64,000 nucleotides of DNA, from the NCBI GenBank assembly GCA_949130495.1, contig OX422217.1, positions 580,233,606 through 580,297,605 on the forward strand, read 5' to 3'. Both the position numbers and the translations under genes were made by a program. This document shows positions 11,215 through 21,756 of the stretch, in pieces. This DNA is from Sambucus nigra (taxonomy: Eukaryota > Streptophyta > Magnoliopsida > Dipsacales > Adoxaceae). A model generated the notes under the pieces. The model was given only the letters and a program-made list of their open reading frames with translations. It was not told where the DNA came from and did not search any database. Numbering within the stretch: position 1 is the first letter of the stretch; each line of letters opens with the position of its first letter.

Positions 11215-11934
11215 TGATAGTAAAAATATAACACCATATCGCGGATGGTATTCTACTTCACATTCAGGTCGCGGCCATACCTCATAGGTCATACTGGCCA
11301 CAATCGGAGCTCACACAGGGCGCGACATCCCATCAAGATGCCACGGAGATGGATAGCACAGGGTACGGCACTGTCCATTATAGGGCGCAACACTGCTCGG
11401 TACAAGGCGCAATAGCTTTGCCTCCATCAGCATGATTCAACACTACTTGCTTTACAAGATGCATCCCCCTCATTCGCAACTACTCCAGACTTGATATAAG
11501 TCACGTGCTCAGGGAACGTGACACAGCACACATACCTCTTATAAATAGAGGACCACACCTCGAAAGAGGAGATCGATTCCATACACTCCCGGGTTAGGTT
11601 CTACAATAGATATTCCCTCTACACAACCCCAACATACGACTTGGAGGCCATATATCTACAACGCAGCTACCTCCCCGGCATACCGGAATCCTCAATACTG
11701 CCATGTACTCTCCTTTTATTCTCGTACTTATACGCCTCTTTAGGCACGATTATATTATACAATGCAACGCATATAATGAGAACGGAGCAACACAGTTGAT
11801 GTAGGCCTATTTTAAAGGCTGAACCACTCTATATCGTGTCTTCTCTCTGTCTATTTGCTTTACTTATTTATTATGCACTTTACTCTTGATTTGCTGGTAC
11901 GAGAATGATTAGTGGACGATTTCTCGTATCATCA
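11215..11934 (+). repeat. 3' LTR of element B
   Basis: Starts TGATAGTAAAAATATAAC and ends TCTCGTATCATCA, matching 4021-4739. TATA box at 11540-11547. A G-rich stretch (GGCTTGGGGTC, about 11200-11210) just upstream is the likely polypurine tract. The element is flanked by CAGTT at 11935-11939. Confidence 0.95.
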
Positions 11935-12633
11935 CAGTTCATCTGGAAAAATATTATATGCAGATATGGTCTCCCCAACACCCTCGTCTCATATAACGGG
12001 ACTCAATTCAAGAACGCATCTCTAGAGAAGTACTGTGAAAGGGTGAGTATTAAATAATTTTTCTCTACCCCAGGTCAACCTCAGGCTAATGGGAAAATGG
12101 AAGTTACAAACAGGGAGATCCTAGACGGGATCAAGAAGATACTTGAGGAGGCAAAAGGAAGATGGGTTGAGGAGTTATATGTTGTACTATGGGCCTACAG
12201 GACGACGGCAAAGACCTCTACCAGAGAAACCCCGTTCATGCTAGCTTATGGCTCGAAAGCCGTCATCCCCATCGAGATTGAGTTTCCTACTCACAGGGTC
12301 CAATTGTATGACCCTCAGAGAAATATAAAAGGGAGGAGACTTGACTTAGACCTGATTGAGGAAAGGAGGCAAGACGCCGAGATAAGGCAAGCTGCCTACC
12401 AGCAGAGGACTGCAAAGTTCTACAACCAGAGGGTGAAGCATAGGTCAATTGCAGTGGGGGACTTAGTGCTTAAAAAGACTTGGTAGAAGACCAACAAGCT
12501 CCATCCAAATTGGCATGGCCCATAGAGGGTCATCGATGAAGTTGTCCCTGGTACCGATAGACTAGAAAACCTAGACGGGGAACCCTTTTCCAACCCCTGG
12601 AATGCAGATCATTTGAAGAAATACTATCAATAA
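11935..12633 (+). pseudogene. Element A integrase, C-terminal half
   Basis: This continues the integrase cut by element B: QFIWKNIICRYGLPNTLV, then YNGTQFKN where the second catalytic Asp is replaced by Tyr (DNGTQF is usual). A stop lies near 12052. PQANGKMEVTNR (about 12076-12111) keeps the catalytic Glu. The C-terminal part (YRTTAKTSTRETPFMLAYG, FYNQRVKHRSIAVGDLVLKK) is standard for gypsy integrases. It ends with LHPNWHGP and NADHLKKYYQ before a TAA at 12631-12633, after one TAG at 12484-12486. Loss of the middle Asp means no strand transfer activity. Confidence 0.92.
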
Positions 12634-12778
12634 TTTTGTAAAGTCCTATCGGACCACAGTTGTAATGAACGTGTTGCTCTAACAGAATCCTTGGAATGTT
12701 AATGAGAATGTCACATTGATCCTTCATTTTGTGTTTGATTATTCCTAGTGTGATTGGGGTGATACTCTTTAGGACTAC

Positions 12779-14275
12779 CCTCGGCTATAATGAGGGCAAA
12801 TGGTGGGGACGACCCCTCATTTACCATCAGGAAAGATGAGGGGGGACTTCAAAACCATTGGGTTGGTAAAAAACCACCCTCGGCTATGATGAGGGTCAAT
12901 GGTCGGGACGACCCCTCATTCACCCTCAAGAAAGACGAGGGAGGACTTCAAAATTTTAGACATCAATTAAGATTGGTGGTAACCACCCTCAGCTATAATG
13001 AGGGCAAATGATGGGGACGACCCCTCATTTACCCTCAAGAAAGATGAGGGAGGACTTCAATTAAGATTGGTGGTAACCACCCTCGGCTATAATGAGGGAA
13101 AATGGTGGGGAAAACCCCTCATTTACCCTCAAGAAAGACGTGGGAAGACTTTAAAACCATTGGGTTGATAAAAAACCACCCTCAGCTATGATGAGGCTCA
13201 ATGGTGGGGACAACACCTCATTCACTTTCAAGAAAGACGAGGGAGGACTTCAAAAGCATTCTGTTGGTAAAAAAGCACCCTCGGCTATGATTAGGGTCAA
13301 TGGTGGGGACGACCCCTCATTCATCCTCAAGAAAGACGAGGGAGGACTTTAAAATTTTAAACATCAATTAAGATTGGTGGTAACCACCCTCGGCTATAAT
13401 GAGGGAAAATGGTGGGGACGACCCCTCATTTACCCTCAAGAAAGACGAGGGAGGACTTCAATTAAGATTGGTGGTAACCACCCTCGGATATAATGAGGGA
13501 AAATGATGGGGACGACCCCTCATTTACCCTCAAGAAAGACGAGGGATGACTTCAAAACCATTGGGTTGGTAAAAAACCACCCTCGGCTATGATGAGGGTC
13601 AATGGTGGGGACGACCCCTCATTCACCCTCAAGAAAGACGAGGGGGGACTTAAAAATTTTAAACATCAATTAAGATTGGTGGTAACCACCCTCGTCTATA
13701 ATGAGGGCAAATGGTGGGGACGACCCCTCATGTAGCCTCAAGAAAGACGAGGGGGGACTTCAAAACCATTGGGTTGGTGAAAAACCACCCTCGGCTATGA
13801 TGAGGGTCAATGGTGGGGATGACCCCTCCTTCACCCTCAAGAAAGACGAGGGGGGAATTAAAAATTTCAAACATCAATTAAGATTGGTGGTAACCACCCT
13901 TGGCTATAATGAGGGCAAATGGTGGGGACGACCCCTCATTTACCCTCAAGAAAGACGAGGGGGGACTTCAAAACCATTGGGTTGGTGAAAAACCACTCTC
14001 GACTATGATGAGGGTCAATGGTGGGGACGACCCCTCATTCACCCTCAAGAAAGACGAGGGGGACTTCAAAATTTTAAACATCAATTAATATTGGTGGTAA
14101 CCACCCTCGGTTATAGTGAGGGAAAATGGTGGGGACGACCCCTCATTTACCCTCAAGAAAGACGAGGGGGGACTTCAAAACCATTGGGTTGGTGAAAAAC
14201 TACCCTCGGCTATGATGAGGGTCAATGGTGGGGACGACCCCTCATTTACCCTCAAGAAAGACGAGGGAGGGGTTA
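12779..14275. repeat. 208-bp dimeric minisatellite in the 3' region of element A
   Basis: About seven copies of a two-part unit occur. The half units are about 99 and 109 bases and share CCACCCTCGGCTATRATGAG and GGTGGGGACGACCCCTCATT. They differ in the tail (AACCATTGGGTTGGT against CATCAATTAAGATTGGTGG). First-copy spacing is 12790 to 12889 to 12998. Small open frames repeating DDPSFTLKKDEGG come from the repeat itself and are probably not genes. Tat elements are known to carry fast-changing tandem repeats between integrase and the 3' LTR. Confidence 0.95.
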
Positions 14276-14435
14276 GTGATATTGTTAAGGTAAAAAACAT
14301 CACAACGCAAAGCATACAAGAGACAAGTACATAAGACAAAAAGAGGCATTATATTACAAAATGAAGATGTTTGTCCGATAAAAGAGTACAAAAATATTGA
14401 TTACACAAAGAGGGTATGGGCTACAGACAGCCACC

Positions 14436-16793
14436 CTATTGAGGAACGTCGGAGGGTAATGTTTCAACATTAATGATGGGGGTTTCCTCGATGACCAAGA
14501 CAAGTCGATCCTCAGACGTACCAGTGCCCTCGGCGTGCACTTGAGACTCCACCTGAGCCAAAGCCTCTGCAATCAGGGGGTCGTCCAGTTGGAATGCTTT
14601 AATAGAGGGGTGGACAGAGGATACAATGTCAGCTAACTTAAGGATGACCCACCGACAGGCCGTCCTAATCCCCCTCTCTAAGTATTCAAGATCGAAGCCT
14701 TGAAACTCATCTGAGAGTTTGTAGGCCTCCACAGCATCGGCCTCGGCTTTCTTTATAGCCCCCTCAAGATCAGTCTTGAATTGAACCTCCAAGTTGATCA
14801 AGGCCTCATCCTTCTCTTTTATAATCAAGCCCTTGGCCTTCAAGTCTGCATCATGCTGCTTCGTCAGCTCATCCAAGACCCTGGCATGTTCGGTCCTAGT
14901 GCTCTCTAGTTAAGCCCTTGCAGTATCAAGCTCTGTATGCAGATCAACCTCGTGTTGAATGGCCCTCTCGGCTTCATGAAATTTTTGTTGGTTTTCAGCC
15001 ATCCACTTAGTGGCCGAGGTAAAGGCACAAACAGACTGCACAGAAAAAGACACTTGTTAAGAGGCCGAGGAAACAGTTAGTGAAAAATTCAATTAAGGAG
15101 ATAAAGTAAAAATAAATACCTGAGCTAGTGTGTGCAGACCATAATCATAAATCTTGTCCGGGGTCATCTTTGACAAGAATTCATAGTCCGTGCCTGAGGT
15201 AACTAAAAACATAGAGGCCTTGGCCGCCCTCAAGTTAGCAATGAGAGAAGATGGTTCAGCCTTTAGGAATGCTAAGTTCTGAGACCAATAGGCCCCCATA
15301 CTGGAAGAGGAACCAGTCCCCTCAGACGGCTCCATCCTTGCCCTCGTCCTGGAATCTGGTCGAGGGTCAACAGGAACTTCAGGTCCTTTTCTTTTGTGAC
15401 TATCGGCGAAAGTATCAACAGGTGTCGGGATCAATGACCTTCGACTTCGGAGCCTGCTGAGGCTCCTTGCCCTTCTTTTTGCCTAAACCAGATAATAAGC
15501 TTGGGGTAGTCATTTCCCAAAGATGATCAGAGATACCTGTAGGACGGCCTGAAAAGAAGACGACACATTAGAAAAATACAGAGGAAAAGATGGAACACAA
15601 CAAAATGCAAATAAAAAAGAATATAACTCACATAGCTCTGTCAAGGGGTCGACCCTCAGACCAGCTTCTTTGAGGAATCGAGAGGTCATAAGATCTTCAA
15701 ACTTTGCAAGTCCACCATCTCTCCCTCGTTCTCTCAGATACTCGACTATGTCCTTTTCATCCAGACTAAGTTCGGGGTATGATCTAGCCTTCATCGAGGG
15801 GTTAGACCATCTCCTTGGAACCCGCGGACCATCGTCCAAAGGTTGAGTCTCGAAAGCAAATTCCCATTCCCCAGATATGAAGAAAAATACCTTCTTCCAG
15901 TCATGGTTAGAGGTTTGTGCCACATGGAGGAGTTTTTTATCAGACTTCCTTGCCCCCAAATTATAGTACCCTGGCTGCTTAGACGAGGAAGTGATATTAT
16001 AACAAGCCAAGAACAGATCGGCTGAAGGCTCATTAGTGAAGGTGTTCTTCCACAAGGATATGTAGCCGAGGATAGTCCTCTAGGAGTTGGGAGGAAGATG
16101 AGAGGGGGCAACGCCGAGGGCTGACAATATATTGACTATGGCAGGGTGCAGAGGGAACTTAACACCAACCTTAAACATCTATTCATATACTGCGACCTCT
16201 CCCTCTTCACCCTCAAATACTTTCTCAGACTCAGAGGGGACCCTCATACTTATATTGGGAGACACACCAAATGTATGCCTCCACAATAGGAGGTCACGAT
16301 CCCTGATGGAGGAAACATAAGCCGAGGGGTGGGAGGTTTCAACTGGGTCAGCGTCTGAGTCCTCACCATCATCCTCAGTCCCCTCTCCCTCGGCCTCATC
16401 ACCTTTCAGAGGTCCATAAGGAAAGGCCATCTGGAAGGCATGAGGGGATAAAGTTGTCACAGGAATAGCCTCGAAAGGGACCACTCCCCCGGCCTGTCGG
16501 CCTGGGCTAAGATCAGACGTTTCTCTCCTCGCAGAAGGTCCAGCACCTGTTGGTGACTATGATCTCTCATCCATCTCTCCCTCGCACGATTGACTCTCGG
16601 CTGGACGACCGGACGACCCACAGGACTCAGGGGGTACGATAGTGGCTAATGGAATGGGAACAATGGTTCATACCCAATTAGGGTCACCCCCTCATCTTTT
16701 CTCCTCCTCTTCCTTTATTCTTCTAATCTCTACGAAGAGCTTCTCTCTTAGGGATGGAAACTCCTCAGCTAAACTGTAAAGCCTCCTAAGCAT
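14436..16793 (-). pseudogene. Element A antisense gene, three exons, PF04195-like
   Basis: Minus-strand exons are 16793-15632, 15548-15120 and 15035-14436. The introns are 83 and 84 bases with GTGAGT...CTTTTCAG and GTATTT...GTGCAG, and the joins read TELC-RPTGISD and LAQ-SVCAF. The start MLRRLYSLAEEFPSLREKL is matched by MYPRLHELGEQLPHLREHI in element C. An acidic stretch (GDEAEGEGTEDDGEDSDAD) precedes the domain VGVKFPLHPAIVNILSALG ... WKKVFFFISGEWEF. A proline/serine linker follows, then IYDYGLHTLAQ and a coiled-coil exon 3 ending ETLPSDVPQ. Stops (for example near 16710, 16560, 16180) and one frameshift near 15430 break it. It lies tail-to-tail with pol. Role unknown; nuclear or Gag-like functions are guesses. 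Confidence 0.78.
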
Positions 16794-17178
16794 TAAGGGG
16801 AATACCCTACACTTGGAAGAATTTGGCTAACCTAATTATGAATAAGTTAGAATTTGACTAAGTTGGACTTTTGGATTGAAACTAAGGAAAATAAATTTTT
16901 AACCAAGAACACCCAAGAACAAGCCACCGGAGAAGAACGCCGGAAAGTATGAAATAGCTAAAGAAAAGTCTAGTCCTACAGACCTAAAGCATTCGAAATG
17001 TTAAAAAGCAATGGAATGTAAAGAGGGCACTGGCTAAAAAGGATTACCTTAGAAAGGACGACGAGGCTTGATGCAGAAATCGCAGAAATGGTTATGGCTA
17101 TGGAGCTGTGGAAAATCTAGAGAGAGAGAGAGCTTGGGCGCGAAGAAGAAGAATAAAAGAAATAATTTCAAAAATTGC

Positions 17179-17215
17179 TTAAATACCTTGCTAATGAGTA
17201 GGCCCACTAACCAAT
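17179..17215 (-). promoter_or_regulatory. Candidate promoter of the element A antisense gene
   Basis: On the minus strand an ATTGG (inverted CCAAT, 17211-17215) and GTGGGCC (17201-17207, a TCP-like site) precede TATTTAA (17179-17185). This lies about 390 bases upstream of the predicted start codon, just inside the 3' LTR. Confidence 0.4.
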
Positions 17216-17418
17216 GCAGAGCACAACCCACGAGGAGGGCATCAATAGGGCACAAAGTCCCAAGCGAAGTGTGCAGTCATCACGCTTAGGAAATTAGAAT
17301 GATAGTATATATCTGCCCATGTGTCACATCAGCTTGACATGTGTCACTGATCAGACTGAACATACACTCATCTCAAAAGCAACACTATCCCCCATCCATC
17401 TTAACATCATCTATGGCT

Positions 17419-17431
17419 AAGGGCTGGGGGG
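17419..17431 (+). other. Polypurine tract of element A
   Basis: AAGGGCTGGGGGG immediately before the 3' LTR; it primes plus-strand DNA synthesis in LTR retrotransposons. Confidence 0.8.
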
Positions 17432-18438
17432 TGATTGATATGACCGTATATACCCTCGGCCAGGCCGAGGGCGTATTCCACTTGGACGAGGCAAGGATGA
17501 CCCCTCATCAGGCCCCAAACGACCCCTCATCATGGTCCATACGACCCTTCAAGGGGCCGACCCCTCATCAGGCCCAGATGACCCTCAAAGGGGCCGAACC
17601 CTCATCATGGTCCAGGCGACCCTCCAAGGGGCCGACCCCTCATAAGTCTCGGACGACCCTTCAAGGGACCGACCCTCATCAGGCCCAGATGACCCTCCAA
17701 GGGGCTGAGCCCTCATCATGGTCCAGAAGACCCTCTAATGGGTTGACCCCTCATCAGGCCCAGACGACCCTTCAAGCGATCGACCCTCATCATGGCCCGG
17801 ACGACCCTCCAAGGGGTCGAATCCTCATCAGGCTCGGACGACCCTACGAGGGTACGATAGTACGAGGCCTAAATTAGGCCAGACTTATTACCAGAAGGAA
17901 CCTTTCCATCGGCCTCGTATCACAGGCCGAGGGTGACATCATCACAACACGTGGTTTGGGAGATGCGTGGAACAGTGCGCGTGAGGCTCATATGGCATGT
18001 GAAAGACCATTATAACAATATCACCCCCTCACGTAAGGGAATATTATGCCATCATTTGTCATCTACAGGTGTCAGCAGGAGATTGGCTAGACCATCATTC
18101 ACATGCACCATGCATACTTGGGAGGTACACTACACCGCCCAAGACCTATATATACTTGTCACCTATAACCCTACAGGGGGATGGATCGATAATTGTAACC
18201 CTAGCAAAAACTCTTCTTATACACACAGTAGAGAGAGAGAAAGTGAGCTTATGTGCATTGTATCCAAGGCCGTTAGTGCCCATACTTAGTAGATCACACA
18301 CTCACAGTGGATGTAGGCCTAATTGGCTGAACCACTATACATCATTGTCTTATTCCTCTTATACTCACCTCCTTCTATATATATATACATATATATCTCC
18401 AGGGCTGCCATGGTTACTACTGTTTGAGCTCATCATCA
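17432..18438 (+). repeat. 3' LTR of element A
   Basis: Begins TGATTGATATGACC next to the polypurine tract and ends GCTCATCATCA. It contains a TATA box (TATATATA, 18147-18154) and blocks shared with the LTR of element B (GTGGATGTAGGCCTAATTGG). An inverted repeat CCCTCGGCCAGGCCGAGGG lies at about 17453-17471. The end is set by similarity to the B LTR (TATCATCA); without a 5' partner it cannot be verified. Confidence 0.8.
17495..17855. repeat. 37-bp tandem repeat inside the element A LTR
   Basis: About nine units with consensus parts GACCCCTCATCAGG or CATGGTCC, then GACGACCCTCCAAGGGG. The ACGACCC and CCCTCAT words also occur in the 208-bp minisatellite of the same element. The overlapping 178-codon frame (17341-17877) is repeat-driven and not a gene. 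Confidence 0.9.
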
Positions 18439-18714
18439 CTTATCTGGTGGTGCTGGATCCAAGCATCATTAGTTATCAAGTAGTCTGTAAGTCGTCTGTC
18501 TTGTAATATTTCTAAAATGTTGAATAAAGGTTTTACCCACAAGGTTTTGTTTCCCAAAACTTTGCCTTTTTTTGAATGCTTGGCCTGCTTCATCTGTTTT
18601 ATCACATAGATGTATGTTTAGGATAAAAAGATAAAGTTTATTTAAGATAAAAATTGCAAGAATCAATATTTTTAGCTACCATCCTCGTCGAGCACATTTA
18701 TTTCCATATTCACA
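18439..18714 (+). repeat. Copia-type LTR end (element G)
   Basis: After element A there are 276 bases ending TTCCATATTCACA, followed two bases on by TGGTATTAGAGCC, a near-match to the initiator methionine tRNA primer site. This is the layout of an LTR end plus primer-binding site. The LTR start is not in view, probably because element A landed in it. Confidence 0.55.
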
Positions 18715-18717
18715 AAG

Positions 18718-19068
18718 TGGTATTAGAGCCTTCCACTCTTACACGTGGTGTCAGAGCATATTTACCTCTTTACAAATAGGTATCAGAGAAGGTTGTATTA
18801 AGTTGTTGTGTTAGATCCTTGTTTAGTGATTTTAAGCTGGCTTTTTGTTCATCTCTCTTGTTTTTTTTTCTCTTAATGGATTCCCATAGTTTTGACAACT
18901 ATAATCGGAGTATATTTACCTCTTTACAAATTGGTATCGAGCAGGTTGTAATTAAGTTTTCGTGTTAGATCCTTATTTAGTTCTTTTAGGGTGGCTTTTT
19001 GTTCATATCTCTTGTGTGTTTTTCTCTCGATGGATTCCCATAGTTTTGACAACTTAAATCATTTGAAT
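18718..19068 (+). repeat. 154-bp tandem duplication with four primer-site-like motifs (element G leader)
   Basis: Copies run from about 18759 and 18913 with a period of 154. Both contain TTTACCTCTTTACAAATTGG-like sequence, a long TTTTTCTCTY stretch and ATGGATTCCCATAG, the gag start. Primer-site-like words occur at 18718 (TGGTATTAGAGCC), 18746 (TGGTGTCAGAGC), 18778 (AGGTATCAGAG) and 18932 (TGGTATCGAGC). Confidence 0.8.
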
Positions 19069-19560
19069 TTAAAGTTTGATAAAAGAATTTAGATTCTTGA
19101 AAAAGAAAATTTTCATTTTAAAGCTGCTATGGATCTTTTGCAAACTATTCAAAATCAAAGGGATTTCTTTCGTGAGAAACTTGTGGACATGGACCGAGAT
19201 TTTAAAATTTTAGAATTGTCGAAGAAAGAGACTGATGATAGAGTTTGATTTTTAGATAAAGAATTATAGGACTATTAAAATTCTAGGATTAATGTTATGC
19301 CATTGAGAATAGTGTTTTAAGTAATGATTTTAATGCACAAGAGAAGACTCTTAGGGATAAGTTTGCTTTCATTGAGGGGGAGATATATAGCCTTCTAGGA
19401 ATGATTGAACATATGAAGAAGGAGTTCCTAAAATTGGAAGAGTTAAATTCTTTGCTTGAGTCTAAAATTTTGAAGCTAAAAGATAATTTAAAAGACTCAA
19501 GTAGTTTTAGTAGTGATGGTATTGGCTCCCATGTTTTGAATATTTATAATGTCAAAACCA
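19030..19560 (+). pseudogene. Copia-type gag remnant (element G)
   Basis: The frame starts MDSHSFDNLNHLN and stays open with one early stop through a charged helical region (LEKENFHFKAAMDLL). It then breaks into several frames that still encode coiled-coil-like sequence (EIYSLLGMIEHMKKEF, LLESKILKLKDNL). Such a coiled coil is usual in copia gag proteins. The similarity ends at the junction with element C near 19560. No zinc knuckle is seen. Confidence 0.5.
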
Positions 19561-19574
19561 GGACCATAGAGAGG

Positions 19575-19981
19575 TAGATTACGTCCTAAGAAACGTCCAC
19601 AAGGGTTCATGCACAAGTCATATCGATGGATGGTCTCTTGATAAAATGATCATTACCCAGGGTTATTAGTGTTCGACACTCACCAAAGATGTAGGCGATT
19701 ATGTAAAAAAGTATGACAAGTGCCAGAGATTCACTAGTATCCCTCACCAGCCTCATCAACCACTCTTTTTTGTCACTGCATCATGGCCATTTGCAGTTTG
19801 ATGGATTGACCTAGTGGGCCCTCTTACTAAGATAACATGTAACTACCAATATCTAATAGTGGTTATAGAATATTTTTCAAAATGGGTAGAAGCCGAAGCT
19901 ATGATTTCCATAATCGAAGTCAAAACATTCAAGTTCATCTAGATTAATATTATTTTTCGATACGATATGATTTCCACTTCT
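19575..19981 (+). pseudogene. Element C integrase, N-terminal part
   Basis: VLRNVHKGSCTSHIDGWSL and KYDKCQRFTSIPHQPHQP give the zinc-binding region. WIDLVGPLTK, with the catalytic Asp, and IEYFSKWVEAE follow, closely parallel to element A. Stops replace Trp at two places (TAG and TGA). The match to A ends at GATATGATTTCCAC. Confidence 0.88.
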
Positions 19982-20904
19982 ACATTTATTTTATTCCATT
20001 GATTATCATGTTTAATATGATGTTAGGCTAAATGCCCTTTCAAGGGGTGGGGTGAACCCTTATTTGATGTTATTTTAATTTAATTAGTTTGATTACTTGA
20101 AAATTCCCTTTGAATATTAATTTTGATCCCTCGCCTTTAAATTTACGCCTCGAGAGAGGGTAAAAGATTTTTGAGAGAAAATCGAAATTCTAATTTATAA
20201 TACCCATTTTAGATTCGAAGTAGAGATAGGGGTTTCTTAAGTTTGGTATTATTCCTTGGATTTCAACTCTAAAATTCATTCTCTAGATGTACATAAATTT
20301 TGATGAATCGATCCTAGCGGGTGATTAATTAAAAGGAGTGTAGATCTATTTTGTAGAGTTGTGGGGGGTTAAACTTAATTTTCTAAAAGATTACTATTAA
20401 AATTACATTTGCAACAAGAGTTGATTTGCAATTTTGATATTAATTTAGGATAATTCAATTAATTAAATTAATTAGTTAGAATAGCTAAAATTTGTGGTGT
20501 AGGCCCACTCCTTGATTGTTCTCACATTTATTTACCTCATTTATCTCATATTTTTGTGTTAGACTTTATTTTTCATTTTAGTCACGTTTTAGTTTGTAAT
20601 TTGATCATTCATTTTAGTTTAGTGTTATTTCACATCCTTACCCTAATTGTTTTAATATTTGAAAAATCTAAAAAAAATTGAAAAGAAAAACTCCAAAAAG
20701 AAAATAAAAATTGAATTACAATTGAGTTTGTCTCTAGCTTACCCCCTTGATGTGGATTGATACCCTTACATACCTCTACACTTTAGATTGTATTATTTTT
20801 GTAGGTATTATAAGGTTTTGATTGACTTGTCTTGCAACAACGACACATAAAAAGCTAGTTATCACACACTAAGAACCAGTATTTGGAAGCCTGCTATAAA
20901 AGGG
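19982..20904. other. AT-rich insertion inside the element C integrase
   Basis: About 0.92 kb with no coding similarity separates the two integrase pieces, and roughly 70 bases of expected coding sequence are missing. A T-rich 3' half and GCTTACCCCCTTGATGTGG near 20737 recall LTR R/U5 regions of gypsy elements, so it may be a solo LTR. I could not fix its ends or a target duplication. Confidence 0.4.
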
Positions 20905-21481
20905 TAGTTATAAAATAATTTTTATCGACACCGAGCGGACCCCAAGACAATGGACGGATTGAGGTTACCAACCGAACAGTATTTAACATGAATAAAAAGA
21001 AGTTGGAGGATGCTAAGGGTCTATGGATAAAAGAGTTTCATGGGGTCCCGTGGCCTTATAGGACGACTAAAAGGACGTTGATAGACGAAACCCCGTCCAA
21101 GTTCCGAGGCAGTTGTTAACACTGAGCTTGGACTTCCCAGCAACATAGTTCAGACCTATGGCCCAGAAGCCAACATCAAAGAGAGGGGGATTGATCTAGA
21201 CTTAATTGAAGAGGAATTAGAAGATGCAGAAGTCTGATAGTCACCGTACCAGCAGAGAGTTGTTAGATTTTATAATAAGTGGGTGAAGGCTAGACTGATA
21301 GCCATGGGTGATCTGGTTTTGAAGAAGGTTTGGCAAAATATGAATAAAATCCATCCTAATTGGCATGGGTCATGTAAGATGATTGAATATGTCATGCTGG
21401 GTACTTATAGGTTGGAAAACTTAGAAGGTAATCCATTCTCTAAGCCCCTCGAATGCCGATAATTTGAAGAGATATTATTAA
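20905..21481 (+). pseudogene. Element C integrase, C-terminal part
   Basis: It resumes as FLSTPSGPQDNGRIEVTNR (catalytic Glu kept) and continues through a degraded YRTTKRTLIDETPSK-like block, DLIEEELEDAE, FYNKWVKARLIAMGDLVLKK and HPNWHGS. It ends in NLKRYY and a stop. The order and motifs parallel 12076-12633 of element A. One internal TGA TAG pair lies near 21236. Confidence 0.85.
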
Positions 21482-21756
21482 TAGTTATTTTTAGCAAGTG
21501 TAGCCTCTCAAATTAATATATGTCAGTGTTGTTTCAATTTGTACAATAGTATGACTGATTAATGAAACAAAGTGTTAGCTCATATTTAACCATCTTATTA
21601 TGGTCAATTGCTACATGGTTTGAATTGTATTAAACTAATGAATATCATTTTATGGTAAATTCATTCATAACTCACTCTTGGCGATACAAGAGTCCATAGA
21701 GAGTCTTGTTTCCTCCATTCCCTCTTAATAACGCAAAGAGAGAGAATTAGTGTGAT

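Larger units (their letters stand above)
4021..11934 (+). mobile_element. Element B: non-autonomous Tat-like LTR retrotransposon
   Basis: Two LTRs (4021-4739 and 11215-11934) flank 6.5 kb. Target-site copies TAGTT (4016-4020) and CAGTT (11935-11939) differ by one base. Removing the element joins the two integrase halves of element A in one protein order (EQKTF then QFIWKNIICRYG), so B inserted into A. B has a primer-binding site, gag remnants and an antisense gene but no recognisable protease, RT or integrase, so it must have used enzymes supplied in trans. Its LTR shares segments with the LTR of A (for example GTGGATGTAGGCCTA), so B probably derives from a relative of A. Confidence 0.93.
691..18438 (+). 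mobile_element. Element A: Tat-lineage Ty3/gypsy retrotransposon, interrupted
   Basis: Domain order on the + strand is protease, reverse transcriptase, RNase H, a second RNase H of the archaeal type, and integrase. Then come a 208-bp minisatellite, an antisense gene, a polypurine tract and a 3' LTR. A second RNase H between pol RNase H and integrase, plus extra antisense coding and tandem repeats before the 3' LTR, are known marks of the plant Tat lineage (Ogre, Grande, Retand relatives). The gag and 5' LTR are missing from view because the F-family LTR ends at 690 and the window stops. Element B splits the integrase at 4021-11934. Several stops and at least one frameshift show the copy is dead. 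Confidence 0.9.

Noticed and set aside
12790..14334. Open frames repeating DDPSFTLKKDEGG over the minisatellite
   Set aside because: They follow the tandem repeat and shift frame between half units; no start context or domain supports a protein.
17341..17877. 178-codon + frame over the LTR of element A
   Set aside because: Lies in the 37-bp LTR tandem repeat; no similarity and no conserved start.
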